From the NCBI GenBank assembly GCA_035274845.1, contig DATENU010000015.1, positions 124,001 through 188,000 of the forward strand: a stretch of 64,000 nucleotides of DNA, in the 5' to 3' direction. This DNA comes from Chthoniobacterales bacterium (GTDB taxonomy: Bacteria; Verrucomicrobiota; Verrucomicrobiia; Chthoniobacterales; UBA10450). Below, piece after piece: positions 17,217 to 25,230 of the stretch. The first letter of the stretch is position 1; every line of letters begins with the position of its first letter. The position numbers and the translations under genes are program-made. The notes beneath the pieces are model-generated. The model saw only the letters and a program-made list of their open reading frames with translations, searched no databases and had not been told where the DNA came from.

Positions 17217-17331
17217 TTAGCGGGCCGGCGGGACGTACGTCCTCGTTTTGACGGGAGCGGTGCTCCAGGGTCCACCGCGGCCCCGCACAGCGCGCTAGAC
17301 ATTTTCATCGCGGCCGCTAATCTCGGCGCGA

Positions 17332-17700
17332 ATGAAAGCCGTCGCGCTTCTGATTATGCTGGGGTTCTGCGCGGTCGGAGGTCTTTCGGCGCAGACTGGA
17401 AGCCTGGACGTCGGAGCTGATCCGAAGCTGCACGGACCGTATCCCACCAATTACCAGGAGGTCATCAACAACTGGCTCCAGACCGTGCTGATCGATGCCC
17501 CTAGTGCGCAGATCGAATGGATCAGCGGTCCCAAACCCGGCACCATGCCGGAAAAGAAGGGCGGGAATCCGCTTTTTGGCTACCTGGTGGAGTTCAGGCT
17601 GAATTCCCGGAATCGCTTTGGGGCCTACACCGGGATGCAAAGGAAAACGGTGTTGATCCACGACGGCCAGGTCGTTAAAGCAAAAGGGTTCGGTCTTTAA
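17332..17700 (+). CDS. Secreted hypothetical protein, 122 residues
   Basis: The N-terminus MKAVALLIMLGFCAVGGLSAQ is a clear signal peptide with predicted cleavage after about residue 20. The mature part (TGSLDVGADPKLHGPYPTNYQEVINNWLQTVLIDAPSAQIEWI) is mixed alpha/beta and has no cysteines. No domain is recognised. It ends directly against the ATG of the next gene (TAA then ATG), so the two are likely an operon for a periplasmic pair. Confidence 0.8.
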   Translation: MKAVALLIMLGFCAVGGLSAQTGSLDVGADPKLHGPYPTNYQEVINNWLQTVLIDAPSAQIEWISGPKPGTMPEKKGGNPLFGYLVEFRLNSRNRFGAYTGMQRKTVLIHDGQVVKAKGFGL

Positions 17701-18252
17701 ATGAAACTTGCTCGGAACACGCGGATCAAGGCGGAGGGGGCGATCGCCCTCTGGGTAATCGTGGCTGCCCTGGTGGGAGGCGTTCTTTGGTTCCTCTATT
17801 CGTCCCGTCAGGACGGCGAAAAGAACGCGCGGGCGTTTGCCGTCGAAGCCGTCAATCGCGTGGCCGTGCACTACGATGAAAAATATCTTCATGTGCATCT
17901 CAGTCCTCCCGCGCAGGTCAAATATTTGCAGTCGTGGCGGGATCGCTTGATGCAAAATCTGAAGTCACTGGGACCGGTGAAGCAACCGATCGAGGTGAAG
18001 GGCGACGTCCACTTCACCTCCGGATTCTTCGAGCCGGTCGGCAACTTCCGGGCGGAATTGACTTATCCAACGACGACGGCCGTCATGGAGCTGGCCGTTA
18101 CGCGGGGAATGACGGTCTGGCAGATTGAGGACATTAATCTCGTCTGGACGCCGGTGGCGACACCCACTCCCACCCCCACGCCGGCGATGACGCCGACCGC
18201 TACGCCCACGCCGCCGCCGGAGCAGCAGCAGCGGCGGAAGCGGGGTAGGTAA
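17701..18252 (+). CDS. Single-pass membrane protein with a Thr-Pro repeat tail
   Basis: A 183-residue protein. A membrane helix at about residues 15-35 (AIALWVIVAALVGGVLWFLY) leaves a periplasmic domain of about 110 residues with no recognised family. A low-complexity tail follows: repeated TPTP units, then PPPEQQQRRKRGR. The tail is encoded by the degenerate repeat CCCACTCCCACCCCCACGCC and resembles wall-spanning linkers. It starts immediately after the stop of the secreted protein upstream. Function is unknown. Confidence 0.8.
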   Translation: MKLARNTRIKAEGAIALWVIVAALVGGVLWFLYSSRQDGEKNARAFAVEAVNRVAVHYDEKYLHVHLSPPAQVKYLQSWRDRLMQNLKSLGPVKQPIEVKGDVHFTSGFFEPVGNFRAELTYPTTTAVMELAVTRGMTVWQIEDINLVWTPVATPTPTPTPAMTPTATPTPPPEQQQRRKRGR

Positions 18253-18291
18253 TCGGGGTCGCCGAGCGAGCGGGCAAGGGGCCTGGCGACG

Positions 18292-18906
18292 CTAGGTCAG
18301 CAATCGATCCAGTGAATCGACGCAAAGCTGGGACCACGTCTCGAGGTTTTGCCGGCGGGCCAGCAAATCGTTCTTCGTCAAAAAAGCGAGATTGGTGATC
18401 ATGGCTTCGCGTTTCTGCACTTTCGGCTCGGCCAACCGGAAAACGTGGACGATCCCCAAATGGACCCGGCCGACTTCGGTGGTGTCGTCGTTCAGGAGCG
18501 CCACGATTCGATCTTCAAACGGCGATTCGATTTTGATCTCTTCGTTTACCTCACGCTCGACTCCAGCGCGGTAGGCATTTTCATCCCACGCGAAAAGGGA
18601 TTCGTCCGTATCGTTCATGTGGCCGCCGATCCCGATCGATCCCTTAGCCACAAGGCGTTGTTCGCCCGCTTTTTTTCCCCGGACGTAATGCAACACCGTA
18701 TCGCCATGCGCGATCACGGCGTAAGGAATGATCTGCTTGTGCGCCGGATCGTTCTCCGCCTGGGCGCGAGGGAGGAAGAAATTGTTCCCGCGAGAGAGCA
18801 GCGACCGGAGATATTTGTCCGGCTTGAAATTGAGGCCGTGAAAGCTGCCCAGCTCATCGAACAGGCTCCGGCGAATAACCAGGACGTTTTCCTCGGGAGC
18901 AGCCAC
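18292..18906 (-). CDS. Nudix-like hydrolase family protein
   Basis: A 204-residue protein starting at GTG 18906, overlapping by one base the stop of the upstream gene. The frame stays open upstream but only as antisense of the neighbour. It has the block GIGGHMNDTDESLFAWDENAYRAGVEREVNEEI, which resembles a Nudix box (Gly, then REVNEE), and strong flanking conservation such as NNFFLPRAQAENDPAHKQIIPYAVI and VHLGIVHVF. I recall homologs carried as phosphoesterase or Nudix-type proteins; the substrate is unknown. It is the last gene of a minus-strand run with the PagL-like and pseudouridine synthase genes. Confidence 0.8.
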   Translation of the reverse strand: MAAPEENVLVIRRSLFDELGSFHGLNFKPDKYLRSLLSRGNNFFLPRAQAENDPAHKQIIPYAVIAHGDTVLHYVRGKKAGEQRLVAKGSIGIGGHMNDTDESLFAWDENAYRAGVEREVNEEIKIESPFEDRIVALLNDDTTEVGRVHLGIVHVFRLAEPKVQKREAMITNLAFLTKNDLLARRQNLETWSQLCVDSLDRLLT

Positions 18907-19520
18907 TAGAAGACGTAGGTAACACCGACCTGGGGCCCGAGAAGATTCACGCTCGGGTTCGGATCGGTCTGGCCGCCGTTGGAATAATGCTGGTAAAGGA
19001 TTCCGGCATTCAGTTTGAAATGGTCGTTCACCTTGTAGGAAACGCCGGTGGCCGTGAGGATGTTGAAGGTGAAGTCCTGCCCCTGCGCGCCGAAGATTTC
19101 CGAGTGGCTGTCGAGCCAGCCGAGCCCGATCCCTCCCGAGACGTAGGGAACAAAACGCGCCCCCGGCTTGGCGAAGTTGTAACGGAGCCCGACCGAGATG
19201 CCGTAATAGAAATTCTCCGGTCCGCGGAGGAGCGGCTCGACCATGAAGAGGGCGTAGACCTGGTTGTAACCCTGGAGCCAGCTGTCGCGTTCGACCACTC
19301 CCCAGCGCCATCGGGCGGTGAAGAACTGCGCGGCCACTTCGTAGCTGTTGGGGTTCCCGATGATGCCCAGCATGTAAGCGGTTTCGGCCGCAACTTCAAA
19401 GCTCGGCGCTTCCACCGTCCCACTCGTGAAGTGGGTGGAAATGCGATCCGTCCCCGCACAGGCCAGCGGCGCCAGCGAGCCCAGCAAGAGAGCGAGAAAT
19501 GCAATTCGGAAACTTTTCAT
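18906..19520 (-). CDS. PagL-like outer-membrane lipid A deacylase
   Basis: A 204-residue outer-membrane beta-barrel. The signal peptide is MKSFRIAFLALLLGSLAPLACA. The barrel strands alternate aromatic residues, the C-terminus is Phe (VGVTYVF), and the motif YQHYSNGGQTDPNPSVN carries the His-Ser dyad of PagL-type lipid A 3-O-deacylases. PagL trims acyl chains from lipid A. The overall fit to the acyloxyacyl hydrolase family is good, although the third catalytic acid was not assigned. It lies 57 bases after the pseudouridine synthase and is coupled to the Nudix-like gene. Confidence 0.85.
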   Translation of the reverse strand: MKSFRIAFLALLLGSLAPLACAGTDRISTHFTSGTVEAPSFEVAAETAYMLGIIGNPNSYEVAAQFFTARWRWGVVERDSWLQGYNQVYALFMVEPLLRGPENFYYGISVGLRYNFAKPGARFVPYVSGGIGLGWLDSHSEIFGAQGQDFTFNILTATGVSYKVNDHFKLNAGILYQHYSNGGQTDPNPSVNLLGPQVGVTYVF

Positions 19521-19577
19521 GAAAGAGCGGGAACGATAGGGCGACTGGGTCCAATTGCAATTTTCTCGAACGCGCCG

Positions 19578-20294
19578 TCAAAAGTCAGGGCGAACAAAGG
19601 CGGCCAGGTCGGGCGGAAGATCGCTGGTCCATCGTTCCTGGGCATCGATCTGCAAAGCGGCCGAGTGAAGTGCGTGGCGGGGCAGCAGGAGTTGCCCCTG
19701 CAATTTCGGCGTCCAGCCTGTCTTGATGAATTCCAGATAAAGCTTTTCGTCGGGTCCATAAATTTTGTCTCCCACCAGGGGATGACCCAGCGACGCGGCG
19801 TGCACCCGAATCTGGTGAGTCCGGCCGGTTTTGGGAAAAGCGCGGATGATCGCGAAACGTTCGCCACCCTCGCCGGCGAATCGGGTTTCGACGCGAAACT
19901 CCGTCCGGGCAGGAACGCCCGCCGGGTGAATCGCCTGTTTAAGCCAGATTGCGGACGGCCCATGCGCGCCTTGCCGCGCCAGGGGCGCGTCCACGGTGGT
20001 CGTTTCCCAGCCGGGCCAGCCCCAGATAATCGCCCGATATTCTTTGGCGATCCGTTGTTGCTGCATCAGGAGACCGAAGCGCCGGGCTGCGTTCGCGTTC
20101 TTCGCCACCAGGACAAGCCCGCTGGTTTCCCGGTCCAGGCGGTTCACGATGGAGACCTGTCCGCCATTGGCGATTTCAAAGGCCAGAAGCTGTTTCAGTT
20201 CGCCCCAGAGCGTGCGCACGTTGCCAGGCTTCGTGGGATGGACCAGTAGAAACGGCGGCTTCTCCACTACGACAAAATCCTCGTGCTCGGCCAC
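19578..20294 (-). CDS. RluA-family RNA pseudouridine synthase
   Basis: A roughly 238-residue pseudouridine synthase. The catalytic motif is SIVNRLDRETSGLVLVAKN (Asp in RLDRETSG). Other family blocks are VVEKPPFLLVHPT, KEYRAIIWG, FPKTGRTHQIRVHAASLGHPLVGDKIYG and LLLPRHALHSAALQI. It modifies uridines in rRNA or tRNA; the target cannot be told from sequence. The start is uncertain: the frame continues upstream across the divergent ABC gene, so GTG 20294 (VAEHEDFVVVEKP) is chosen by analogy with the family N-terminus. No S4 domain is present. Confidence 0.93.
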   Translation of the reverse strand: MAEHEDFVVVEKPPFLLVHPTKPGNVRTLWGELKQLLAFEIANGGQVSIVNRLDRETSGLVLVAKNANAARRFGLLMQQQRIAKEYRAIIWGWPGWETTTVDAPLARQGAHGPSAIWLKQAIHPAGVPARTEFRVETRFAGEGGERFAIIRAFPKTGRTHQIRVHAASLGHPLVGDKIYGPDEKLYLEFIKTGWTPKLQGQLLLPRHALHSAALQIDAQERWTSDLPPDLAAFVRPDF

Positions 20295-20334
20295 GATCGA
20301 GAAGTCGCTCGCCTGGTTTGCACCGGCGGCGTCC

Positions 20335-21030
20335 GTGGCGGATAAAGCTCCCTTGATCTCGCTCCGGAATGTCACGCGCGAATATAAGACCGGCGAGCGC
20401 ACGGTGCACGCTCTTGGCGGCGTCTCGCTCGAGATTGCGCGCCGCGAGTTCGTGGCCGTCCGTGGCCCCAGCGGTTGTGGCAAGAGCACGCTCATTCACC
20501 TTCTGGCCGGACTCGATCATCCAACGGCCGGTGAGATTTTTGTCGATGACCTCGCTCTGCACACGGCGGACGATGCGGCCCTAACCCAATTCCGGCGCCG
20601 CCAAGTCGGCCTCGTCTTTCAGTTCTTCAACCTTCTGCCGACCATGAATGTTCGGGAGAACATCTCTTTTCCCCTGCTTTTGCAGGGGGTCTCCCCGCGG
20701 GAAATCGACGAGCGAGCCGCGGAATTGATCGAATTGGTCGGGCTGGGGGAGCGGTCGGAGCATTTCGTTCATCAACTCAGCGGGGGCGAACAACAGCGGA
20801 CGGCGATTGCCCGCGCCCTGGTGCATCGCCCATCGCTCCTGATCGCGGACGAACCTACGGGTAATCTCGACTCGCAATCCGCGGCATCGGTCATGGAGCT
20901 TCTGGAGAAGATCGGACGGGAAGCGATGACGACGCTTATCGTGGTCACCCACAGCAACGAAGTCGCCCGCGCCGCCAGTCGCCGGGTGGAGATGCGCGAC
21001 GGCCGGGTCGTGGGCGATTCCGCTTCCTAG
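20335..21030 (+). CDS. LolD/MacB-type ABC ATPase (orphan)
   Basis: A 231-residue ATPase with Walker A GPSGCGKSTLIHLLAG, Q-loop FQFFNLLPTMNVREN, signature LSGGEQQRTAIARAL, Walker B LLIADEPTGNLDS and H-loop VVTHSNEVA. Compact size and motifs match the LolD/MacB/FtsE group, which power lipoprotein release or mechanotransmission. No FtsX/LolC-like permease lies next to it; downstream is a hairpin and accB. The start at GTG 20335 is a guess (TTG 20353 also fits), because the open frame runs back through the divergent pseudouridine synthase gene. Confidence 0.9.
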   Translation: MADKAPLISLRNVTREYKTGERTVHALGGVSLEIARREFVAVRGPSGCGKSTLIHLLAGLDHPTAGEIFVDDLALHTADDAALTQFRRRQVGLVFQFFNLLPTMNVRENISFPLLLQGVSPREIDERAAELIELVGLGERSEHFVHQLSGGEQQRTAIARALVHRPSLLIADEPTGNLDSQSAASVMELLEKIGREAMTTLIVVTHSNEVARAASRRVEMRDGRVVGDSAS

Positions 21031-21036
21031 TCATCC

Positions 21037-21120
21037 GCGTCCTCGTTCTCGTCCTTCGTCCTCGAAAGCCGGGATTCACAAAAGAATCGAGGACGAGCAC
21101 GAAGGACGAGGACGAGCACG
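21037..21120. repeat. Long imperfect hairpin of GTCCTCGTTCTCG repeats
   Basis: The left side is built from CGTCCTCG/TTCTCG units and the right side from CGAGGACGAGCACGAAGGAC-like units, with a 20-base loop (AAAGCCGGGATTCACAAAAG). It follows the ABC ATPase stop by a few bases and could act as a terminator or mRNA-protecting stem. Related CGTGCTC tandem units occur at 34879-34902. Confidence 0.75.
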
Positions 21121-21211
21121 ACTGGGGGAGAGGTGGCTGATTCCTTTACTTGACCGGCCGGAAGAAACCGCGTTACCTAAACGCCCAGCCTCGACCACGG
21201 AGCCAACGCAC

Positions 21212-21670
21212 TTGGAACTCAAAGACATCAAAGCCGTCATCGACCTGATGAGGAAGAACGACTTGTCGGTCTTCGAAATGGAGAAGGACGGGTTTAAGCT
21301 CAAATTGCAGAAGGGCGCGGAACAGACCCTCTATTCGGCGGCCGCGGCTGCTCCTCCGGCCCCCTTGGCGGCGCCGGCACCTGCGGCTGCGCCGCTGGCT
21401 CCAGCCCCGGCGCCGGAAGCTCAAACGGGCGGAGCGCTCAAGGACATCCTCTCGCCCATGGTAGGCACGTTTTACCGGGCCGGTTCGCCGGAATCGCCTG
21501 CCTTTACCGACGTGGGCAAAGAGGTCACCGAAGAATCCGTCGTCTGCATTATCGAGGCGATGAAAGTCATGAACGAAATCAAAGCGGAAGTAAAAGGGGT
21601 GGTCGCCGAGGTGGTGGCCGAGAACGGCAAGCCGGTCCAATTCGGCCAGGTCCTGTTCCGGGTGAAATGA
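21212..21670 (+). CDS. accB: Biotin carboxyl carrier protein of acetyl-CoA carboxylase
   Basis: A 152-residue BCCP starting at TTG (MELKDIKAVIDLMRKNDLSVFEMEKDGFKLKL). A flexible Ala/Pro linker (about residues 45-70) leads to the biotinyl domain with the biotinylated Lys in IEAMKVMNEIKAEVKG. It carries CO2 between biotin carboxylase and carboxyltransferase in fatty-acid synthesis. It is followed by accC, but a palindromic element fills the space between them. Confidence 0.96.
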   Translation: MELKDIKAVIDLMRKNDLSVFEMEKDGFKLKLQKGAEQTLYSAAAAAPPAPLAAPAPAAAPLAPAPAPEAQTGGALKDILSPMVGTFYRAGSPESPAFTDVGKEVTEESVVCIIEAMKVMNEIKAEVKGVVAEVVAENGKPVQFGQVLFRVK

Positions 21671-21690
21671 TCGTCGCACGAATCGTTTTT

Positions 21691-21753
21691 TGTAGGGCAG
21701 GCGCATCGCCTGCCACCTCGCACTGACCCGGCAAGCGAAGCGCTTGCCCTACA
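21691..21753. repeat. 63-bp inverted-repeat element between accB and accC
   Basis: Ends are perfect 9-base inverted repeats (TGTAGGGCA and TGCCCTACA). Inside each end is its own hairpin: GGCAGGCG-CAT-CGCCTGCC and GGCAAGCG-AA-GCGCTTGCC. The right end stops 2 bases before the accC ATG, so the element occupies the place of the accC ribosome-binding site. It looks like a small MITE-type insertion. Confidence 0.85.
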
Positions 21754-21755
21754 AG

Positions 21756-23141
21756 ATGTTCGAGAAAATTCTAATCGCGAACCGGGGTGAAATCGCGCTC
21801 CGCATTATCAGGGCCTGCAAAGAGCTCGGCATCCGGACCCTCGCCGTCTATTCCGAGGCCGACGTCGATTCGCTCCATGTCCAACTGGCCGACGAAGCCA
21901 TCTGCATCGGCGCGCCCCCCAGCTCCGAGAGCTATCTGAAGATCGATCGAATCATGAGCGCGGCCGAAGTCGGCGACGTCGATGCGATTCATCCCGGCTA
22001 CGGTTTTCTGGCGGAAAATGCGCACTTCGCGGAGGTCTGCGAAAGCTGCAAGATCAAGTTCATCGGGCCGCCCGCCAGCGCGATGCACGCGATGGGCGAC
22101 AAGAATTCCGCGCGCGCCTGTGCCCGCAAAGCGGGAGTCTCCGTTACGCCGGGCAGCGACGGGATAGTCGAGACCGAGGAGGAGGCGTTGAAGATCGGGC
22201 GCAGGATTGGTTATCCGCTCATGATCAAGGCCGTGGCGGGTGGAGGTGGACGAGGAATGCGGGCGGCCCATAACGAAGCGAGCCTCATCCCCGCCTTTCA
22301 CGCGGCGCGGACCGAAGCGGAAAAAGCTTTCGGGAATGGCGCGGTTTACATCGAAAAGCTCATCATCAATCCGCATCACATTGAGTTTCAAATCATGGCG
22401 GACCAGCATGGGCACACCGTTCATCTGGGCGAACGCGATTGTTCGATTCAGCGCCGCAACCAAAAGGTGATCGAGGAATGTCCATCGCCATTGATTCCGC
22501 CCGGGCTTCGCAAAAAAATGGGCCATGCGGCGGTCAAACTGGCGGAATCAGTCGGTTACCAGAATGCCGGGACCCTGGAATTCCTGGTCGATAACGACGG
22601 CCATTATTATTTCATTGAGATGAACACTCGCATCCAGGTCGAGCACACGATCACCGAGGAAGTTTACGGGTGCGACCTGGTTAAGGAACAAATCCTGGTC
22701 GCCGCGGGCGAAAGGCTTTCGCGTCATGTGGCCCACGCGGAGCCGCGGCTTCATGCCATCCAGTGTCGCATCAACGCCGAAGACCCGGAACGAAACTTCC
22801 AACCCTCCCCGGGCCGGATTGCGTTTTATTATGCGCCCGGCGGACGCGGCGTAAGAATCGATTCCCATGCCTACACCGGCTACGTCGTGCCGCCTTATTA
22901 CGATTCGATGATCGCCAAGCTGATCACCGTCGGCGCGACGCGCGCTTCGGCGATCGCGCGCATGCGGCGGGCCCTGGACGAATATTACATCACCGGGATC
23001 AAAACTACGGTGCCATTCCACAGCGCCATTATGCGCAACGCCGAATTTCAGAACGGCACCTACGACACCGGTTTCGTGGAACGCGTCATGAACTCGGACA
23101 ACTTCCAGTTGAAGCCGACCCCGACGCGATTGCACGAATAG
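21756..23141 (+). CDS. accC: Biotin carboxylase subunit of acetyl-CoA carboxylase
   Basis: A 461-residue ATP-grasp enzyme that carboxylates biotin on AccB. Key blocks are [23 protein letters not shown], the ATP loop [74 protein letters not shown] and [17 protein letters not shown] [24 protein letters not shown] 21756 is preferred; an in-frame TTG at 21744 lies inside the palindromic element. No Shine-Dalgarno is left in front of the ATG, so translation may depend on coupling or on the element's structure. Confidence 0.97.
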   Translation: MFEKILIANRGEIALRIIRACKELGIRTLAVYSEADVDSLHVQLADEAICIGAPPSSESYLKIDRIMSAAEVGDVDAIHPGYGFLAENAHFAEVCESCKIKFIGPPASAMHAMGDKNSARACARKAGVSVTPGSDGIVETEEEALKIGRRIGYPLMIKAVAGGGGRGMRAAHNEASLIPAFHAARTEAEKAFGNGAVYIEKLIINPHHIEFQIMADQHGHTVHLGERDCSIQRRNQKVIEECPSPLIPPGLRKKMGHAAVKLAESVGYQNAGTLEFLVDNDGHYYFIEMNTRIQVEHTITEEVYGCDLVKEQILVAAGERLSRHVAHAEPRLHAIQCRINAEDPERNFQPSPGRIAFYYAPGGRGVRIDSHAYTGYVVPPYYDSMIAKLITVGATRASAIARMRRALDEYYITGIKTTVPFHSAIMRNAEFQNGTYDTGFVERVMNSDNFQLKPTPTRLHE

Positions 23142-23149
23142 TCCTGCCC

Positions 23150-23803
23150 TTGAGTCCCGCCGATCTTAGCCGCTGCCGGCTCTATGGCATTCTCGATTCA
23201 GGGTATGTGGAGGCGACGGATGCGGAACTAGTTGCCCGGCAAATGATCGAGGGCGGCGTCGATCTGATTCAGCTTCGCGCCAAAAAAGAGACGCCGGGCG
23301 AAATTTCCAAAATAGCGGCCGGCCTCCGCTCGGTGACGCGAGAGTTGGGCATAGCCTTGATCATTAACGATCATCCCGAGATCGCGCGAGCGACCGAGGC
23401 GGATGGCGTGCACGTCGGCCAGGATGATCTTCCCATCGCGGAAGTGCGAAACGTGGTTGGGCCCAATTGCGTGGTCGGAAAATCGACTCACAGTCTCGAC
23501 CAGGCCATCCGCGCTTTCTACGAAGGCGCGGATTACATCGGCTTCGGCCCTATCTTTTCCACGCCGACGAAGCCTGATTATCAGCCGATCGGTTTGGAGG
23601 AAATTCAAAAGGTTCATGAACTGCCGCTCCCGATTTTCTGCATCGGCGGCATCAAGCTGGAGAATTTGCCGGAGGTCTTGGCGGCGGGCGCGCGTCGTGT
23701 CGTGATCGTCTCGGGCTTGCTTCGAGCCGAAAATATCGTTGCCTATGCCCGCACCGCCAAAGCGCTCCTCAATCGCAAATCGCAAATCGCAAATCGAAAA
23801 TAA
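23150..23803 (+). CDS. thiE: Thiamine-phosphate synthase
   Basis: A 217-residue TIM barrel joining the pyrimidine and thiazole phosphates in thiamine synthesis. Family blocks are LYGILDSGYV, DLIQLRAKKETPGE, LIINDHPEIARATEADGVHVGQDDLP, VGKSTHSLDQA, DYIGFGPIFSTPTKPDYQPIG and FCIGGIKLENLPEVLAAGARRVVIVSGLL. The start is TTG 23150, 8 bases after accC; a longer frame runs back into accC. The C-terminal tail (NRKSQIANRK) is encoded by a short 7-base tandem repeat and is probably not functional sequence. Confidence 0.93.
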   Translation: MSPADLSRCRLYGILDSGYVEATDAELVARQMIEGGVDLIQLRAKKETPGEISKIAAGLRSVTRELGIALIINDHPEIARATEADGVHVGQDDLPIAEVRNVVGPNCVVGKSTHSLDQAIRAFYEGADYIGFGPIFSTPTKPDYQPIGLEEIQKVHELPLPIFCIGGIKLENLPEVLAAGARRVVIVSGLLRAENIVAYARTAKALLNRKSQIANRK

Positions 23804-23806
23804 ACC

Positions 23807-24724
23807 ATGTCCGTTCTCATCGTTGGTTCCATTGGTCTCGACACCGTCAAAACTCCGGTCGAAGAACACGCCGACCTGCTCGGCGGATCGGCCTCCTATG
23901 CCGCGCTGGGCGCGAGCTTTTTTTCTCCGGTCAAACTGGTCGGCATCGTGGGAGACGATTTTCCGGCCTCGGAGTTTGAGTTTTGGAAATCGCGCCGAAT
24001 CGACGCGGCCGGGGTGCAACGCGTGGCCGGGAAAACGTTCCGATGGTCGGGCGAGTACGCCTGGGACATGAACACGCGCGAAACCCGCTCGATTGCATTG
24101 AATGTGTTCGAGCATTTTCGCCCGGCCCTGCCCGAATCGTATCGCCAGACCGAGTTTGTTTTGCTGGCCAACATCGCTCCCGCGCTGCAGGCGCACGTCC
24201 TCGACCAGATGAAACGCCCGCGCTTCATCGTAGCGGACACGATGGACCTCTGGATTGAAACCGCGCGGGGCGACCTGGACGCGTTGCTGAAGCGGGTCGA
24301 TCTCCTGATTTTGAACGACAGCGAAGCGCGCGAGCTGACCAAGGAGACCAGCCTGATCAAGGCGGGCCGCAAGATTCTGAAGTCGGGTCCGAAATACGTC
24401 GCCATCAAAAAAGGGGAGCACGGCGCCCTCCTTTTCGGTGAAAACGAATTCTTCAGCTGCGGCGCCTATCCGCTCGAGGACATTCACGACCCGACGGGAG
24501 CTGGAGACACGTTTGCCGGGGGGATGGCCGGCTACCTTGCCAGCAAGGATACGACGCCGGACTTCGCGCATCTCCGCCGCGCGGTCATTTACGGAAGCGT
24601 CCTGGCCAGCTTCAATGTCGAGGAGTTCAGCCTGGAACGAATGCGCACCCTGACGACGGAAGAGATCCGCGCCCGTTACGACCTCTTCCGCGCCATGACC
24701 GCGTTCGACGAAATGCCTGATTAA
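23807..24724 (+). CDS. PfkB-family carbohydrate kinase
   Basis: A 305-residue ribokinase-fold kinase. The N-terminal MSVLIVGSIGLDTVKTP and GGSASYAALGASFF, and the C-terminal anion hole/catalytic block DPTGAGDTFAGGMAGYLA, identify the family; LLILNDSEARELT is the usual central motif. The substrate (sugar or nucleoside) cannot be told. It lies 3 bases after thiE. Its last 4 bases overlap, tail to tail, a minus-strand lipoprotein gene. Confidence 0.93.
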   Translation: MSVLIVGSIGLDTVKTPVEEHADLLGGSASYAALGASFFSPVKLVGIVGDDFPASEFEFWKSRRIDAAGVQRVAGKTFRWSGEYAWDMNTRETRSIALNVFEHFRPALPESYRQTEFVLLANIAPALQAHVLDQMKRPRFIVADTMDLWIETARGDLDALLKRVDLLILNDSEARELTKETSLIKAGRKILKSGPKYVAIKKGEHGALLFGENEFFSCGAYPLEDIHDPTGAGDTFAGGMAGYLASKDTTPDFAHLRRAVIYGSVLASFNVEEFSLERMRTLTTEEIRARYDLFRAMTAFDEMPD

Positions 24725-24894
24725 TATCCGCTCGGTCGATTGGGAGTCTGAGGCAGATGGTAGGTCGGGTCGGGCTGGTGAGGCGCGGGACCTCGGGCCG
24801 CCGCGTATTCTTCGTCGGTCATTAAGGAATTGTCTGCGCATCCGCCGAGCAGCAGGGCGCAACAAATCGAGGCGAGGATGAGTGCGAATTTCAT
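24721..24894 (-). CDS. Small lipoprotein, 57 residues
   Basis: MKFALILASICCALLLGGC gives a type II signal with the lipidated Cys at 19. The short mature part is acidic, then Pro-rich (PHQPDPTYHLPQTPNRPSGY). ATG 24894 was chosen over an upstream ATG (24903). It follows the other lipoprotein gene by 9 bases. Function is unknown. Lnt encoded in this window would acylate it. Confidence 0.7.
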   Translation of the reverse strand: MKFALILASICCALLLGGCADNSLMTDEEYAAARGPAPHQPDPTYHLPQTPNRPSGY

Positions 24895-24903
24895 AGGATC
24901 CAT

Positions 24904-25083
24904 TTAGCGTTCGGGAGGTTTGGGAAGATTTCGAGCGAAGTCTTCACGCGCGTTCATTTCCGCTTTCGCTTGAGCCGGATCCTGCGGCGGAGGTGGCGGA
25001 GGCGGACCACCGGAACAGGCGGCCAGGAAAACAGAGATCGCAGATAGAATCGCAACTCTGGTCCGCATAAGGGCAACATTCAT
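24904..25083 (-). CDS. Small lipoprotein with a poly-Pro stretch, 59 residues
   Basis: Signal peptide and lipobox FLAAC put the lipidated Cys at residue 23 (from ATG 25083; ATG 25068 is an alternative). A SGGPPPPPPP run and a short charged helix (DPAQAKAEMNAREDFARNLPKPPER) follow. It forms an operon with the lipoprotein gene downstream. Function is unknown. Confidence 0.7.
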   Translation of the reverse strand: MNVALMRTRVAILSAISVFLAACSGGPPPPPPPQDPAQAKAEMNAREDFARNLPKPPER

Positions 25084-25230
25084 GCCTGCGTCCCTAATCC
25101 ACCTGGCCGAGGGAGGCAATTCGAAAAACAATTTTCATGCAGGAATTTCGGGCGGCAGCCTCGGCGGCGATTTCGAAACCACCAGTCGTCCAGACGATCA
25201 ATGCTTGTCAGCCTGCGAACAACCCGATAG

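Larger units (their letters stand above)
16909..17331. repeat. Gene-free repeat region with two P1 palindromes
   Basis: This 423-base gap contains two copies of P1 (listed separately) and GC-rich inverted repeats around 17020-17080 (GCGCCGGTGCGCGTTGCCCGC-like units). I see no gene or RNA in it. The promoter for the gene at 17332 probably lies in the final 100 bases. Confidence 0.6.

Noticed and set aside
18987..20249. 420-codon plus-strand frame opposite the PagL-like and pseudouridine synthase genes
   Set aside because: Antisense shadow in a GC-rich frame; both minus-strand genes have catalytic motifs.
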